The position numbers were made by a program, and so were the translations under genes. A stretch of 64,000 bases of DNA, from NCBI RefSeq assembly GCF_023243115.1, contig NZ_CP085081.1:310001-374000 (forward strand), read 5' to 3'. This DNA comes from Sediminicoccus sp. KRV36. Lineage in GTDB: Bacteria; Pseudomonadota; Alphaproteobacteria; Acetobacterales; Acetobacteraceae. Of the stretch, positions 51,492 through 60,062 are shown piece by piece (positions within the stretch are counted from its first letter, which is position 1; every line of letters starts with the position of its first letter). The notes beneath the pieces are model-generated. The model was given only the letters and a program-made list of their open reading frames with translations, made no database searches and was not told where the DNA came from.

Positions 51492-52243
51492 AGATCACCT
51501 TTGACACCGAAGCGCGCACCGCGACGCTGGCCGATGGCCGCACGATCGACCTGTTTGGCCCTGAGAGTTTTGCGGAGCTCGCGGATCTGTGGGTGCGGCT
51601 GGGCTGGGTTCGCAAATACTCCTACGCGTTTTCCTGGATGGGGCGGCCGATCATCCAGCTGCCGGACGACATGGTGCGCATCCAGGAGGCGATCTACGCC
51701 ACGAAGCCGGATGTGATCATCGAAACGGGCGTCGCGCATGGTGGTTCGTTGATCTACTACGCGAGCCTGTTCGAGGCGCTGGGGCATGGCCGCGTGATCG
51801 GCATTGATATCGAGATCCGCCCGCATAACCGGGCGGCGATCGAGGCGCATGCGATGAAGAAGCGCATTGAGCTGGTGGTGGGTGGCAGCACGGATGCGGC
51901 GGTGGTGTCGCAGGTGCGTGGCATGATCCGCCCGGGCGAGCGGGTGATGGTGATCCTCGATTCCAACCACTCCAAGGCGCATGTGGCGGGGGAACTGGCG
52001 GCCTATGCGCCGCTGGTGACGCCGGGCTGCCATTTGCTGGTGCAGGACGGGGTGATGGAGCTGGTGGCGGGCATGCCGCGCACCGACGCCGATTGGAACT
52101 GGAACAACCCCCGCAGCGCCATCGCCGAATTCCTGGCCGAACACCCGGAATTCAAGGCCGCAAAGGCCGCAAGACCCTTCGATGAAAGCCAGAACGTCCC
52201 AGATTGCTCACACCACCCAGATGGATGGCTCATCCGAGAATAA
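51488..52243 (+). CDS. CmcI-type (cephalosporin hydroxylase family) methyltransferase
   Basis: A 251-residue protein of the CmcI/rhamnosyl O-methyltransferase family. The SAM fold is shown by DVIIETGVAHGGSLIYYASL, GRVIGIDIEIRPHNRAAIEA and RVMVILDSNHSKAHVAGELA. The N-terminal helix block KYSYAFSWMGRPIIQLPDDM is typical. Despite the historic name hydroxylase, members act mainly as O-methyltransferases on sugars or natural products. Here an O-methylation of the branched sugar or its glycoside is likely. It sits between the epimerase and reductase genes with overlaps or a three-base gap. Confidence 0.88.
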   Translation: MKITFDTEARTATLADGRTIDLFGPESFAELADLWVRLGWVRKYSYAFSWMGRPIIQLPDDMVRIQEAIYATKPDVIIETGVAHGGSLIYYASLFEALGHGRVIGIDIEIRPHNRAAIEAHAMKKRIELVVGGSTDAAVVSQVRGMIRPGERVMVILDSNHSKAHVAGELAAYAPLVTPGCHLLVQDGVMELVAGMPRTDADWNWNNPRSAIAEFLAEHPEFKAAKAARPFDESQNVPDCSHHPDGWLIRE

Positions 52244-52246
52244 CAT

Positions 52247-53140
52247 ATGAGAAAAATACTCGTCACAGGGGCCAGTGGCTTCATCGGCAGTGCCGCGGCC
52301 CGCGCGCTGCTGGCAGCCGGTGTCGAAGTGCACGGTACCAGCGCCTCGGGCCGCGCGGGGCCGCCGGGCGTCATCATGCATCGCTGCGACCTGCTGGACG
52401 ATACTGCCGTAGCTGACCTGCTGGCGGAGCTGCGGCCGAGCCATCTTCTTCACGTCGCCTGGGATGTCACGCACGGCACCTACTGGACGTCGCCCGCGAA
52501 TTTCCTGTGGCTCGCCGCCGGTGCGCGGCTGCTGGAACGGTTTCTGGCCCTGGGTGGGCAGCGCGCCGTGGGCGTGGGCAGTTGCGCCGAATACGCCTGG
52601 ACCGAGGCGGAAACCTACACCGAGGTGAGCAGCCCGCTGGCTCCCGCCACGCCCTATGGCCGCTGCAAGCTGGCGCTTTCGGAAGGCTTCGCCGCCGCTG
52701 GAATGATGGGCCTCTCCACGGCCTGGGCGCGGCTCTTTTTTCCCTATGGCCCGGGTGATGGCGAACAGCGCTTCATTCCCTCGATGCTGGCCCGGCTACG
52801 CGCTGGCGAGGCCTTCGACACAACCTCCGGCATTCAGCGGCGCGATTTCATCCATATCGACGATGTCGGGGCGGCGCTGGCAGCGTTGACCCGGAGCAGC
52901 GTGACAGGTGCGGTGAATATCGGGACCGGTGAGGGGGTCGCGCTGCGTGAGGTGGCGCTGGAACTCGCCGCGAGCCTCGGTGCGGAGCCCGGCCTGTTGC
53001 GGTTTGGCGCCTTGCCGATTCGGCCGGGTGATCCGCTGTCGCTCATCGCGGATGCGTCCCGGCTGCGGCATGAGGTCGGCTTCACATCGGCGATTTCCTG
53101 GCGCGAGGGCCTGCGCCGATTGAGCCAACCGCGCGGGTAA
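52247..53140 (+). CDS. NAD(P)-dependent sugar epimerase/reductase
   Basis: A 297-residue extended SDR protein. The cofactor motif is KILVTGASGFIGSAAARALL, the catalytic pair is in ATPYGRCKLALSEGFAAAGM (Y-x3-K) preceded by GVGSCAEYAW, and QRRDFIHIDDVGAALAALTR with GAVNIGTGEGVALREVALEL are the substrate-domain blocks. As the last gene of the CDP-hexose set, it most likely reduces the 4-keto group (as NovS- or RmlD-type enzymes do), completing the sugar; a second epimerisation is an alternative. Confidence 0.9.
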   Translation: MRKILVTGASGFIGSAAARALLAAGVEVHGTSASGRAGPPGVIMHRCDLLDDTAVADLLAELRPSHLLHVAWDVTHGTYWTSPANFLWLAAGARLLERFLALGGQRAVGVGSCAEYAWTEAETYTEVSSPLAPATPYGRCKLALSEGFAAAGMMGLSTAWARLFFPYGPGDGEQRFIPSMLARLRAGEAFDTTSGIQRRDFIHIDDVGAALAALTRSSVTGAVNIGTGEGVALREVALELAASLGAEPGLLRFGALPIRPGDPLSLIADASRLRHEVGFTSAISWREGLRRLSQPRG

Positions 53141-53158
53141 GGCGCCGCGCGCGCTCTG

Positions 53159-53186
53159 TTGGGATGCCGCGGCAGCGCATTATACT
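53159..53186 (+). promoter_or_regulatory. Candidate promoter before the ankyrin-like gene
   Basis: TTGGGA (53159-53164) and TATACT (53181-53186) are 16 bases apart in the 137-base gap between the reductase gene and the next gene. Confidence 0.5.
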
Positions 53187-53277
53187 CCAATGGCATGGAA
53201 AGACGCGCCAGTGGATTGATTTTGCGGGTTGACGTCATCGAGTCAGACGTGGATGAAGCGGCATCCTGAGCGGATTG

Positions 53278-53931
53278 ATGGGTAGATTGATGCTGGTTGA
53301 GTTGGCGCGTGATGCGCGCACCGTGGCCCTGCGCCATTTGCCTTCTTCCGCCTTCACCGACGCCCGCACCAATGCTGAGGCGGCGCGCTTGGCTGCTGCG
53401 CATGGCCGTGTTGCCGTGCTGGAGCTTCTGCGTGAGCGTGGCGTGACCTGGCGCCGCGAAGTGCTGGTCGAAGCCGCGATCCGCGGCGACGCGCCTGCCA
53501 CCCTGGCCTGGCTGGAAAATGGCGAGCCTGAGACCGTGCCAGAGTGGCATGTCCTGGCCGCGGTCGAGAGCGATGCCGCGGGTGTGATGCGGTTGTGGAT
53601 CTCGGCGGCGCGGGTGGCAGATCCGGTGTGGGTGGCCCATCAGGCGGCCAAGGTGAATGCCATTTGCTGTCTGCGGGCCTTGCTCGCGCTGGAGCCGGTG
53701 CGTGAAGCGCTGCCCAGGATCGTTCATGACAGCCATTCAAGCCTGGTGCACGAGCGGTTTCCAGTCCGAGCGTCGCAATCCCAGGATGGATCCGACACGG
53801 CGGGGCAATCCAGGCCGCGGAAATACACCTATCTCACGCCGTCCGAGGAGATTGACGTCAACGCCACCACCCTGCGGTTCCTGCTTTACCGACGGCTAAT
53901 GCGCCTGATCTGGCTGCCGCGCGCCAAGTGA
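53278..53931 (+). CDS. Ankyrin-like helical repeat protein of unknown function
   Basis: A 217-residue protein. The first half shows repeated helix-loop-helix pairs with ankyrin-like spacing: AAHGRVAVLELLRERGVTWR, EAAIRGDAPATLAWLENGEP, AAVESDAAGVMRLWISAARV and AAKVNAICCLRALLALEPVR. The rest is polar and unstructured up to a basic C-terminus (LYRRLMRLIWLPRAK). There is no signal peptide. The ATG at 53278 is preferred over a TTG three bases earlier. It interrupts the sugar cluster and has its own promoter-like sequence, so it may be a later insertion. No specific family recognised. Confidence 0.55.
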   Translation: MGRLMLVELARDARTVALRHLPSSAFTDARTNAEAARLAAAHGRVAVLELLRERGVTWRREVLVEAAIRGDAPATLAWLENGEPETVPEWHVLAAVESDAAGVMRLWISAARVADPVWVAHQAAKVNAICCLRALLALEPVREALPRIVHDSHSSLVHERFPVRASQSQDGSDTAGQSRPRKYTYLTPSEEIDVNATTLRFLLYRRLMRLIWLPRAK

Positions 53932-54094
53932 GTGCGCGCCCGGGCTTGCTTGGCTGCCCGGCGAAAGAAGCTTGTCTGAGCCGCAACTGCAACGCCGTGC
54001 AGGCCGAAGCGTTCACCCCGCTCCAGCCGGTGGTCCGCAGCTCTCTCCTACCATCGAACCGGGCCAACCGCCCCTGACAGGACTTTCCCTCGCC

Positions 54095-55267
54095 ATGCCT
54101 GACCCCTGCCATGTTTGCGGTGCTGCTGAGCTTCGCGTTCTTTCGGCCTATGGCCCGATGCCTCGGGTGAGTTCTGATTGCCGGCCTGTGGCGTCTGGTG
54201 GGGTGGTGGAGGTCTGCAATGCGTGCGGTGCGATCCGCAAGCCCGCGACGGCGTCCTTCCAGTCCGAGATTGGCGCGATCTATGCGGCGTATGACGTCTA
54301 TTACCAGGGCGGCGGGCTGGAGCAGATGGTGTTTGACAGCCGGACTGGGCGTCCGGTCCGGCGCTCGGAATTGCTGGCGGAGCGGCTGCGGGGCAGCGGT
54401 GTGCTGCCTGCCGCGGCCCCCACCGCCGCGCCCACCGCCGCGCCCTTGCGCGCCATGGATCTGGGCTGCGGCAATGGCGCCTTCCTGCGCGCCCTGGCCG
54501 GCGCCTTCCAGGGCTGGCAGCTCTTTGGCCTCGAGCTCGATGACCGCAGCCTGGCCGCGATGCAGGACATCCCGGGCTTCGCCGGGCTGCTGACGGGCGA
54601 TGTCAAGGAACTCCAGGGCCGCTACGACCTCATCTCGATGATCCATGCGCTGGAGCATTTCCTCGACCCCTATCAGACGTTGCTTGCGCTGCGCGGCAAC
54701 CTCACCCCCGGCGGGCATGTCTTCATCCAGATCCCCGATGTGTCGGAAAACCCCTTTGACCTGCTGATCGCCGACCATGTGTCGCATTTCACGCCGCGCT
54801 CGCTGGCGCGGATCCTGGGGCGCGCGGGCTATCAGGTCGTGCGGCTGGAGACCGACTGGGTGCGCAAGGAGATGTCGGTCCTGGCGCGCCTGAGGGACCC
54901 GCTGGAGGCGGCGGCCCCCGCCGAGAGTGATCCGCCGGCCCTGGCCGAGGCGCAGCTTGGCTGGCTGTCCGGTACGCTGGCGGCGGCGCGCGCGGCTGCC
55001 GCGCATCGCCCCTTTGGGCTGTTCGGCACCTCGATCGCGGCGACCTGGCTGAGCGGGGCGCTGGCCGGCAGCATTGATTTCTACGTGGATGAGGATCCGA
55101 GCCGCCAGGGCCGCGAATTCATGGGCCGGCCGATCATCGCACCCGATGCGATCCCGCCCGGCGCCACGGTGTTCGTGGGGCTGGCGCCGGCCATCGCCTC
55201 CACCATCGCCGCACGGCTGGCGCGTCCCGGGCTGACGGTGCTGCAACCGCCCGAGGCCGCGGCATGA
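54095..55267 (+). CDS. SAM-dependent methyltransferase with zinc-finger-like N-terminus
   Basis: A 390-residue protein. It opens with two cysteine pairs (DPCHVCGAAELR, VEVCNACGAIRK), then a class I SAM fold: LRAMDLGCGNGAFLRALAGA, QLFGLELDDRSLAAMQDIPG and DLISMIHALEHFLDPYQTLL. A C-terminal Rossmann-like region (PFGLFGTSIAATWLSGALAG, FYVDEDPSRQGREFMGRPII) resembles the third domain of NDP-sugar C-methyltransferases. A short PTAAPTAAP repeat lies before the SAM fold. The ATG at 54095 precedes the first cysteines directly; an earlier TTG at 53972 adds 41 unstructured residues. Its substrate is probably another glycan component. Confidence 0.87.
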   Translation: MPDPCHVCGAAELRVLSAYGPMPRVSSDCRPVASGGVVEVCNACGAIRKPATASFQSEIGAIYAAYDVYYQGGGLEQMVFDSRTGRPVRRSELLAERLRGSGVLPAAAPTAAPTAAPLRAMDLGCGNGAFLRALAGAFQGWQLFGLELDDRSLAAMQDIPGFAGLLTGDVKELQGRYDLISMIHALEHFLDPYQTLLALRGNLTPGGHVFIQIPDVSENPFDLLIADHVSHFTPRSLARILGRAGYQVVRLETDWVRKEMSVLARLRDPLEAAAPAESDPPALAEAQLGWLSGTLAAARAAAAHRPFGLFGTSIAATWLSGALAGSIDFYVDEDPSRQGREFMGRPIIAPDAIPPGATVFVGLAPAIASTIAARLARPGLTVLQPPEAAA

Positions 55268-56466
55268 CGCTGCACACCCTCATCATCCCGACCTATAACC
55301 GCCCTTCGGACCTGACGCGCAACCTGCGCTTTCTCGACGCGCAGGGGCTGCGCTCGAAGGTGCTGGTGCTGGACTCCTCGGCGCCTGAGGCGCGTGCGGC
55401 CAACCAGGCGGCGCTGGCCGATCTGCGGCTGGACCTGGAGTACATCGAATACCCGGTGACGCTGCATCCCTTCGACAAATTCGCCGATGGGATTGGCCGC
55501 GCGCAGACGCCCTATGCCAGCCTGTGCGCCGATGATGACCTGCTGCTGCTGGAGGGTCTGCAGGCCAGCCTGGCCGCGCTGGAGGCGGAGCCCGAGGCGG
55601 TTTGCGCGCATGGCTACTACTTCCTGTTCGGCTTTCTGCAAGACGCGCAGAACATGGACCTGACGACCATGCTCTATGCCTCGCCCAGCATTGACGCGGC
55701 GGACCCGATTGCCCGGCTGGACCGGTTGATGGCCTCGTACCAGGCGCTGACCTATGGCGTGTTCCGGACAGGCGTCCTGCAGGAGGTTTACGGGTTCCTG
55801 GGCCGGCTTGGCGGTCTGATGTTCCGTGAATTGCTTTCGGGCGCCTTGCCCGTGCTGCGGGGCAAGGTGCTGCGTGTGCCTGAATTCTACATGGCGCGGC
55901 AGCATGCGACGGGCGATGACGCCAAGCGCACCCGCTGGCACCCGACCGAGTGGTTCATGCGCGACGCGCCGGAACTGCTTGGCGCCTATGTCGAGTATCG
56001 GGGCGTGCTGCTGGAGGCACTGCATCGCTGGACGCCGGATGCGGATGCGGCGCGGATGGCTGTGTGGCAGCGGACGATTGACGTGATCCATCTGCGCTAT
56101 CTGGCGCGGCATTTCCCCGATGCGGTCGTGGATGTTGCGGTGGATCATGAGATCCATGGGATGGGCATTGACGACTACTGGTCGAGCCCGAAGCTGCAGA
56201 ACAGCCTGCTGGAGGCGCACAACAACTCCTTTGCGCCGCCACCTGCGGCGACGCCGCTGGCCTGCTGGATCGCCTCGGCCTTTCCGGCCGGGGCGATTGA
56301 TGCGCGGGGCCATGTCGGTGCCTGGCCGCTGGTCCGCACGACCGAGGTGCGGCACTACCGCTTCTATGGCTCGTTGATCGACGAGAGGCTCTCGGGCGTC
56401 GTCGAGATTGACGCGGCTCAGATCAGGCAACTCTGCCGAAGCCTGGACGCCTATCCGCCAGATTGA
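55264..56466 (+). CDS. Family 2-like glycosyltransferase (long C-terminal domain)
   Basis: A 400-residue protein whose N-terminus is a GT-A domain: TLHTLIIPTYNRPSDLTRNL, KVLVLDSSAPEARAANQAAL and PYASLCADDDLLLLEGLQAS, with the metal-binding DDD. The remaining 250 residues form a helical domain without close motif resemblance to common GT2 enzymes. It overlaps the methyltransferase stop by four bases, so the two are co-translated. Last gene of the surface-sugar cluster; it is convergent with the ABC transporter operon. Confidence 0.85.
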   Translation: MTLHTLIIPTYNRPSDLTRNLRFLDAQGLRSKVLVLDSSAPEARAANQAALADLRLDLEYIEYPVTLHPFDKFADGIGRAQTPYASLCADDDLLLLEGLQASLAALEAEPEAVCAHGYYFLFGFLQDAQNMDLTTMLYASPSIDAADPIARLDRLMASYQALTYGVFRTGVLQEVYGFLGRLGGLMFRELLSGALPVLRGKVLRVPEFYMARQHATGDDAKRTRWHPTEWFMRDAPELLGAYVEYRGVLLEALHRWTPDADAARMAVWQRTIDVIHLRYLARHFPDAVVDVAVDHEIHGMGIDDYWSSPKLQNSLLEAHNNSFAPPPAATPLACWIASAFPAGAIDARGHVGAWPLVRTTEVRHYRFYGSLIDERLSGVVEIDAAQIRQLCRSLDAYPPD

Positions 56467-56547
56467 GGGAGGGCCGTGCGGGCGGGGGGCCTCGGCGGAA
56501 ACCCCGCCACGCACGGGGCTTCAGGCTTTCGCCAGACAGGCCCGCCA

Positions 56548-57339
56548 CTACGCGCTCTCGGAGCGTCGCCGCAAGGCTCTGTCGGCCAGGAGCAGAAGCA
56601 GGGTGAACAGGATCAGCAAAACCGCGACCGCGGCCATGGCCGGATCGAGGTTCTCGTTGATGCCGTCCCAGATGCGGCGTGGCAGCGTGAAGACATCGCG
56701 TGACGCGATGAAGAGCACCATCACTAATTCATCCCAGGAATGGATGAAGGCGAAGATGGCGCCCGAGAAAATCCCCGGCGCGATGCGTGGAAGAATCACC
56801 CAGCGCAGGGTCTGCGTCAGCGAAGCGCCCATCCCTCGCGCCGCCTGCTCCAGCCGCGGATCAAAGGCGGCGAGTGCGGTGGATACCGTGATCACCACAT
56901 AGGGAATGCCGGTGACGCCATGCGCGATCACCACGCCCAGGAAGCGGTCCAGCAATCCGAGCGGCCCGAAATAGCGATACAGCCCGATGGCATAGACGAT
57001 CGAGGGGATGATCAGCGGCAGCAGCATCAACAGCCGCACCAGATCCGTCGCGCGGCGTGAAATGCGCCAGCAGCCTATGGCGCAGAGCGTGCCCGCCACC
57101 ACCGAAAGCGCCGTGGCCGCCAGCGCGATGGTGAAGGATTGCCAGATCGAGCCCAGCCACTCGGCCGAGGTCAGCACCGTGTGAAAATGCTGGAGGCTCA
57201 GCCCTTCCTTGGGGAGTGAGAGGAAGCGCTGATCGGTCAGTGCCACCGGCAGCACGATCAGGATGGGCAGCACCAGATACAGTGCGGTAACCCAGGCGAG
57301 GCCGCGGCCGAAGGGACCCGCTCCATGCGTTCCATGCAT
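56548..57339 (-). CDS. ABC transporter permease, PotC-like
   Basis: A 263-residue inner-membrane protein with six hydrophobic helices, part of a spermidine/putrescine-type importer. It has SFTIALAATALSVVAGTLCA and the cytoplasmic coupling motif EQAARGMGASLTQTLRWVIL followed by PRIAPGIFSGAIFAF (EAA loop). The ATG at 57339 has GGGG eight bases upstream; the longer frame from 57384 would overlap the upstream permease gene. It is the last gene of a six-gene leftward operon. Confidence 0.92.
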   Translation of the reverse strand: MHGTHGAGPFGRGLAWVTALYLVLPILIVLPVALTDQRFLSLPKEGLSLQHFHTVLTSAEWLGSIWQSFTIALAATALSVVAGTLCAIGCWRISRRATDLVRLLMLLPLIIPSIVYAIGLYRYFGPLGLLDRFLGVVIAHGVTGIPYVVITVSTALAAFDPRLEQAARGMGASLTQTLRWVILPRIAPGIFSGAIFAFIHSWDELVMVLFIASRDVFTLPRRIWDGINENLDPAMAAVAVLLILFTLLLLLADRALRRRSESA

Positions 57340-57343
57340 CGGC

Positions 57344-58174
57344 TCAGCCCCCCGTGCCGAACATGCGGCGCAGATCCACCACACGTGAAAAGACCAGCAG
57401 CGTGAGCAGGATGGCCAGGACCAGGACGGTCGCCATCATGGTGCCCAGGCCCCAGCGGATCAGGTCGAGGATCTGCAGCGAAATCCACTCCGCCACCATC
57501 AGCGTCTTGCCGCCGCCCAGGATGGCTGGCGTGATGTAGAAGCCGAGCGAAAAGATGAAGACGAGCACGCCCGCCGCGATCACGCCGGGCATGGAGAGCG
57601 GCAGGAAAACCTGGCGGAACACCTGCGCCCGCGCGGCCCCCAGGCCACGCGCGGCCGCCAGCAGGCGCGGGTCAATCTCGCGCATCGAGGCCAGCATGGG
57701 CAGCACGGCGAAGGGCACCATGTAGTGCACCATGCCGACCAGGATGCCGAATTCGTTCCAGACCAGGGGCAGTGGCTCGGTGATCACACCGGCCTGCATC
57801 AGCGTGTTGTTCACCAGGCCCTGGCGGCGCAGCAGCGTGACCCAGGCAAAGGCCCTGACGAGCACGGAAATCCACAACGGCACCAGCACCGCCAGCATCC
57901 AGAAGCCGCGCGCGCGGGGGCTGGCCAGCGTGATCGCATAAGCGATGCCATAGCCCAGCAGCAGTGCGAGGAATGTCGTGATCAGGCAGATGCGCAGCGT
58001 GGTGAGAATCACGCGCTGCACGCCCTCCGATGTCAGCAGCCGTTCATAATTGCCGAAGCCCGGCTCGGGCTCCGAGATACTGATCGCCAGCACCTGCACG
58101 ATCGGCGCGACATAGAAGAACAGCACCAGCAGCAAGGCGGGCAGGATCAGCAGCCACCAGCCGGTGAGCCTCAT
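57344..58174 (-). CDS. ABC transporter permease, PotB-like
   Basis: A 276-residue permease with six hydrophobic segments. WWLLILPALLLVLFFYVAPI is the first helix; LNNTLM-type QGLVNNTLMQAGVITEPLPL and FGILVGMVHYMVPFAVLPML are typical of PotB-type subunits; the EAA loop reads RLLAAARGLGAARAQVFRQV followed by FLPLSMPGVIAAGVL. It overlaps the ATPase gene by four bases and is four bases ahead of the second permease gene. Confidence 0.92.
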   Translation of the reverse strand: MRLTGWWLLILPALLLVLFFYVAPIVQVLAISISEPEPGFGNYERLLTSEGVQRVILTTLRICLITTFLALLLGYGIAYAITLASPRARGFWMLAVLVPLWISVLVRAFAWVTLLRRQGLVNNTLMQAGVITEPLPLVWNEFGILVGMVHYMVPFAVLPMLASMREIDPRLLAAARGLGAARAQVFRQVFLPLSMPGVIAAGVLVFIFSLGFYITPAILGGGKTLMVAEWISLQILDLIRWGLGTMMATVLVLAILLTLLVFSRVVDLRRMFGTGG

Positions 58175-59295
58175 GTTGCATCCGCCAGAACGGGCACGGC
58201 CGCATCGGCCGGCCAGCCGAGGCGCACGGGCAAGCCTTCCGCAGGCGCGATGGCGGATTTCCAGGCGGGCTGGATCACACGCAACTCGCCCAGATGCTCC
58301 GTCTGCACCACCAGCGAGAAGCCAGCGCCGAGATAGGACCAGGCGCGGATATGGCCGGACACCTCGTTCTCCTCCCCCTCCCCATCGGCCAGCACGCGCA
58401 GCTTTTCCGGGCGCAGCGAGAGCAGGGCGCGCGCGTCATGCGCCGGAATGGTGACCGGCCCGGTGAAACGCACATGCAGCCGCGCCGCACCCGCCTCCAG
58501 CAGCATGCCCGCCGCATCGGGGCCGCGCGCGATGCCTTCGAGGAAGTTGGATTTCCCCAGGAAGTCGGCGACGAAGCGTGTGCGCGGCCGCTCATAGAGC
58601 GCCGCCGGATCGCCCAGCTGGATCAGCTTGCCATGGTTCAGGATGGCGATGTGGTCGGAAAGGGAGAGCGCCTCCTCCTGGTCATGCGTGACGTTCAGGA
58701 AGGTGCGGCCGATGCGCCGGTGCAGCGCCTTCAGCTCCTCCTGCAATTCAGCGCGCAGCTTCTTGTCCAGCGCCGAGAGTGGCTCATCCAGCAGCAGCAA
58801 GGCAGGCTCGAACACCAGCGCGCGGGCCAGTGCCACGCGCTGCTGTTGCCCGCCCGAAAGCTGGCGGGGCAGGCGGTCGGCGAAGCCGGCCAGCTGCACG
58901 AGATCGAGGGCGGCGCGGACCTTGCCGTCACGATCGGCGCGGGATTGGCCCCGCACGCGCAAGGGAAAGGCCACATTCTCCGCCACGGTCAGATGCGGAA
59001 ACAGCGCATAGCCCTGGAAGACCATGCCGAAATCGCGCTTCTCCGGCGGCAGGGGCGTGATGTCCTGCCCATCCAGCAGCACATGGCCCTCGCTTGGCTC
59101 CACAAATCCCGCGACGGCCATGAGGATGGTGGTCTTGCCCGAGCCGCTCGGCCCCAGCAGCGTCAGGAACTCGCCCTGGCGAACCTCCAGCGAGACGTCA
59201 TCCACCGCGGTGACGCCGCCATAGCGCTTGGTGAGCCCGCGCAGCGCAAGGGCGTGGCCGGCTGCGCTCGATGCACCGCGCGCGGTGACGCTCAA
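58171..59295 (-). CDS. ABC transporter ATP-binding protein, PotA-like
   Basis: A 374-residue ATPase. Walker A is LLGPSGSGKTTILMAVAG, the Q-loop MVFQGYALFPHLTVAENVAF, the signature RQLSGGQQQRVALARALVFE, Walker B ALLLLDEPLSALDKKLRAEL and the switch histidine LNVTHDQEEAL. A C-terminal TOBE domain (about residues 260-365) is the usual regulatory part. The start is a TTG at 59295 sharing bases with the upstream stop (TTGA), giving a 20-residue leader before ALALRGLTKRYGG; a codon at 59355 lies inside the aldolase gene and is not needed. Confidence 0.93.
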   Translation of the reverse strand: MSVTARGASSAAGHALALRGLTKRYGGVTAVDDVSLEVRQGEFLTLLGPSGSGKTTILMAVAGFVEPSEGHVLLDGQDITPLPPEKRDFGMVFQGYALFPHLTVAENVAFPLRVRGQSRADRDGKVRAALDLVQLAGFADRLPRQLSGGQQQRVALARALVFEPALLLLDEPLSALDKKLRAELQEELKALHRRIGRTFLNVTHDQEEALSLSDHIAILNHGKLIQLGDPAALYERPRTRFVADFLGKSNFLEGIARGPDAAGMLLEAGAARLHVRFTGPVTIPAHDARALLSLRPEKLRVLADGEGEENEVSGHIRAWSYLGAGFSLVVQTEHLGELRVIQPAWKSAIAPAEGLPVRLGWPADAAVPVLADAT

Positions 59296-60062
59296 TGGAC
59301 GTATTCCGGCTGCTCGCGGTCCAGCTTGCGGCGCAGCGCCTGCCAGGGGAGCCAACCCTTGGTGGGGCCGGTGCCGAATTGCGCGCGCGTGCGCTGCACC
59401 GTCTGCGTCGAGGGCAGGGCCAGCGGCGCCCCGGAGGATTGCGCGGTGAGCTGGATGCGGCAGGCCTGCTCCAGGTAATACATCCAGTAGAAGGCCTCGG
59501 GCACGGTGCGGCCCACCGTGAGAAGCCCGTGGTGGCGCAGGATCATGCAGGGCTTGTCGCCCAGATCCTGCACCAGGCGCTCGCGCTCCGAGAGGTTGTC
59601 ATCGGCGGCGACCCCTTCGTAATCATGCAGCGCGACGCGGCCGTCGAATTCCATGCTCATCTGGTTCAGCGGCAGAAGTGCCCCTTGCTGCGCCGCCACG
59701 GCCATGCCGGCGAGCGTATGGGTGTGCATCACGCACATCGCATCCTCGCGCTCGCGATGCACGGCGGAATGGATGACGAATCCGGCCGGATTCACCGGCC
59801 AGGCGGTTTCCTGCGCGGGCTCGCCCTCGGCATCCACGACAACGAGGCTGGAGGCGGTGATCTCCTCGAACAGCAGGCCGTAGGGGTTCACCAGGAAGCG
59901 ATGCCCCTCGCCAGGCAGCCGCGCCGAGAGATGGGTAAAGACCAGATCCGTCATGCCGAACAGCGCGATCAGCCGATAGGCGGCGGCCAGGTCCTCGCGC
60001 ACCTCCTGCTCGGTCGGGATGTGGTTCGGGTCGGGGCGAATGGGCGGTGGTGGAAGGGGCAT
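59292..60062 (-). CDS. Class II aldolase/adducin-family protein
   Basis: A 256-residue zinc-binding protein of the fuculose aldolase/adducin family. Typical blocks are DLVFTHLSARLPGEGHRFLV (substrate/phosphate region), VIHSAVHREREDAMCVMHTH (two zinc histidines), LADNLSE-like VAADDNLSERERLVQDLGDK and CMILRHHGLLTVGRTVPEAF (third histidine). Many family members in catabolic operons act as aldolases, decarboxylases or epimerases. It is nested between the dehydrogenase and ATPase genes with 1- and 4-base overlaps, so it belongs functionally to the transporter operon. Confidence 0.92.
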   Translation of the reverse strand: MPLPPPPIRPDPNHIPTEQEVREDLAAAYRLIALFGMTDLVFTHLSARLPGEGHRFLVNPYGLLFEEITASSLVVVDAEGEPAQETAWPVNPAGFVIHSAVHREREDAMCVMHTHTLAGMAVAAQQGALLPLNQMSMEFDGRVALHDYEGVAADDNLSERERLVQDLGDKPCMILRHHGLLTVGRTVPEAFYWMYYLEQACRIQLTAQSSGAPLALPSTQTVQRTRAQFGTGPTKGWLPWQALRRKLDREQPEYVH

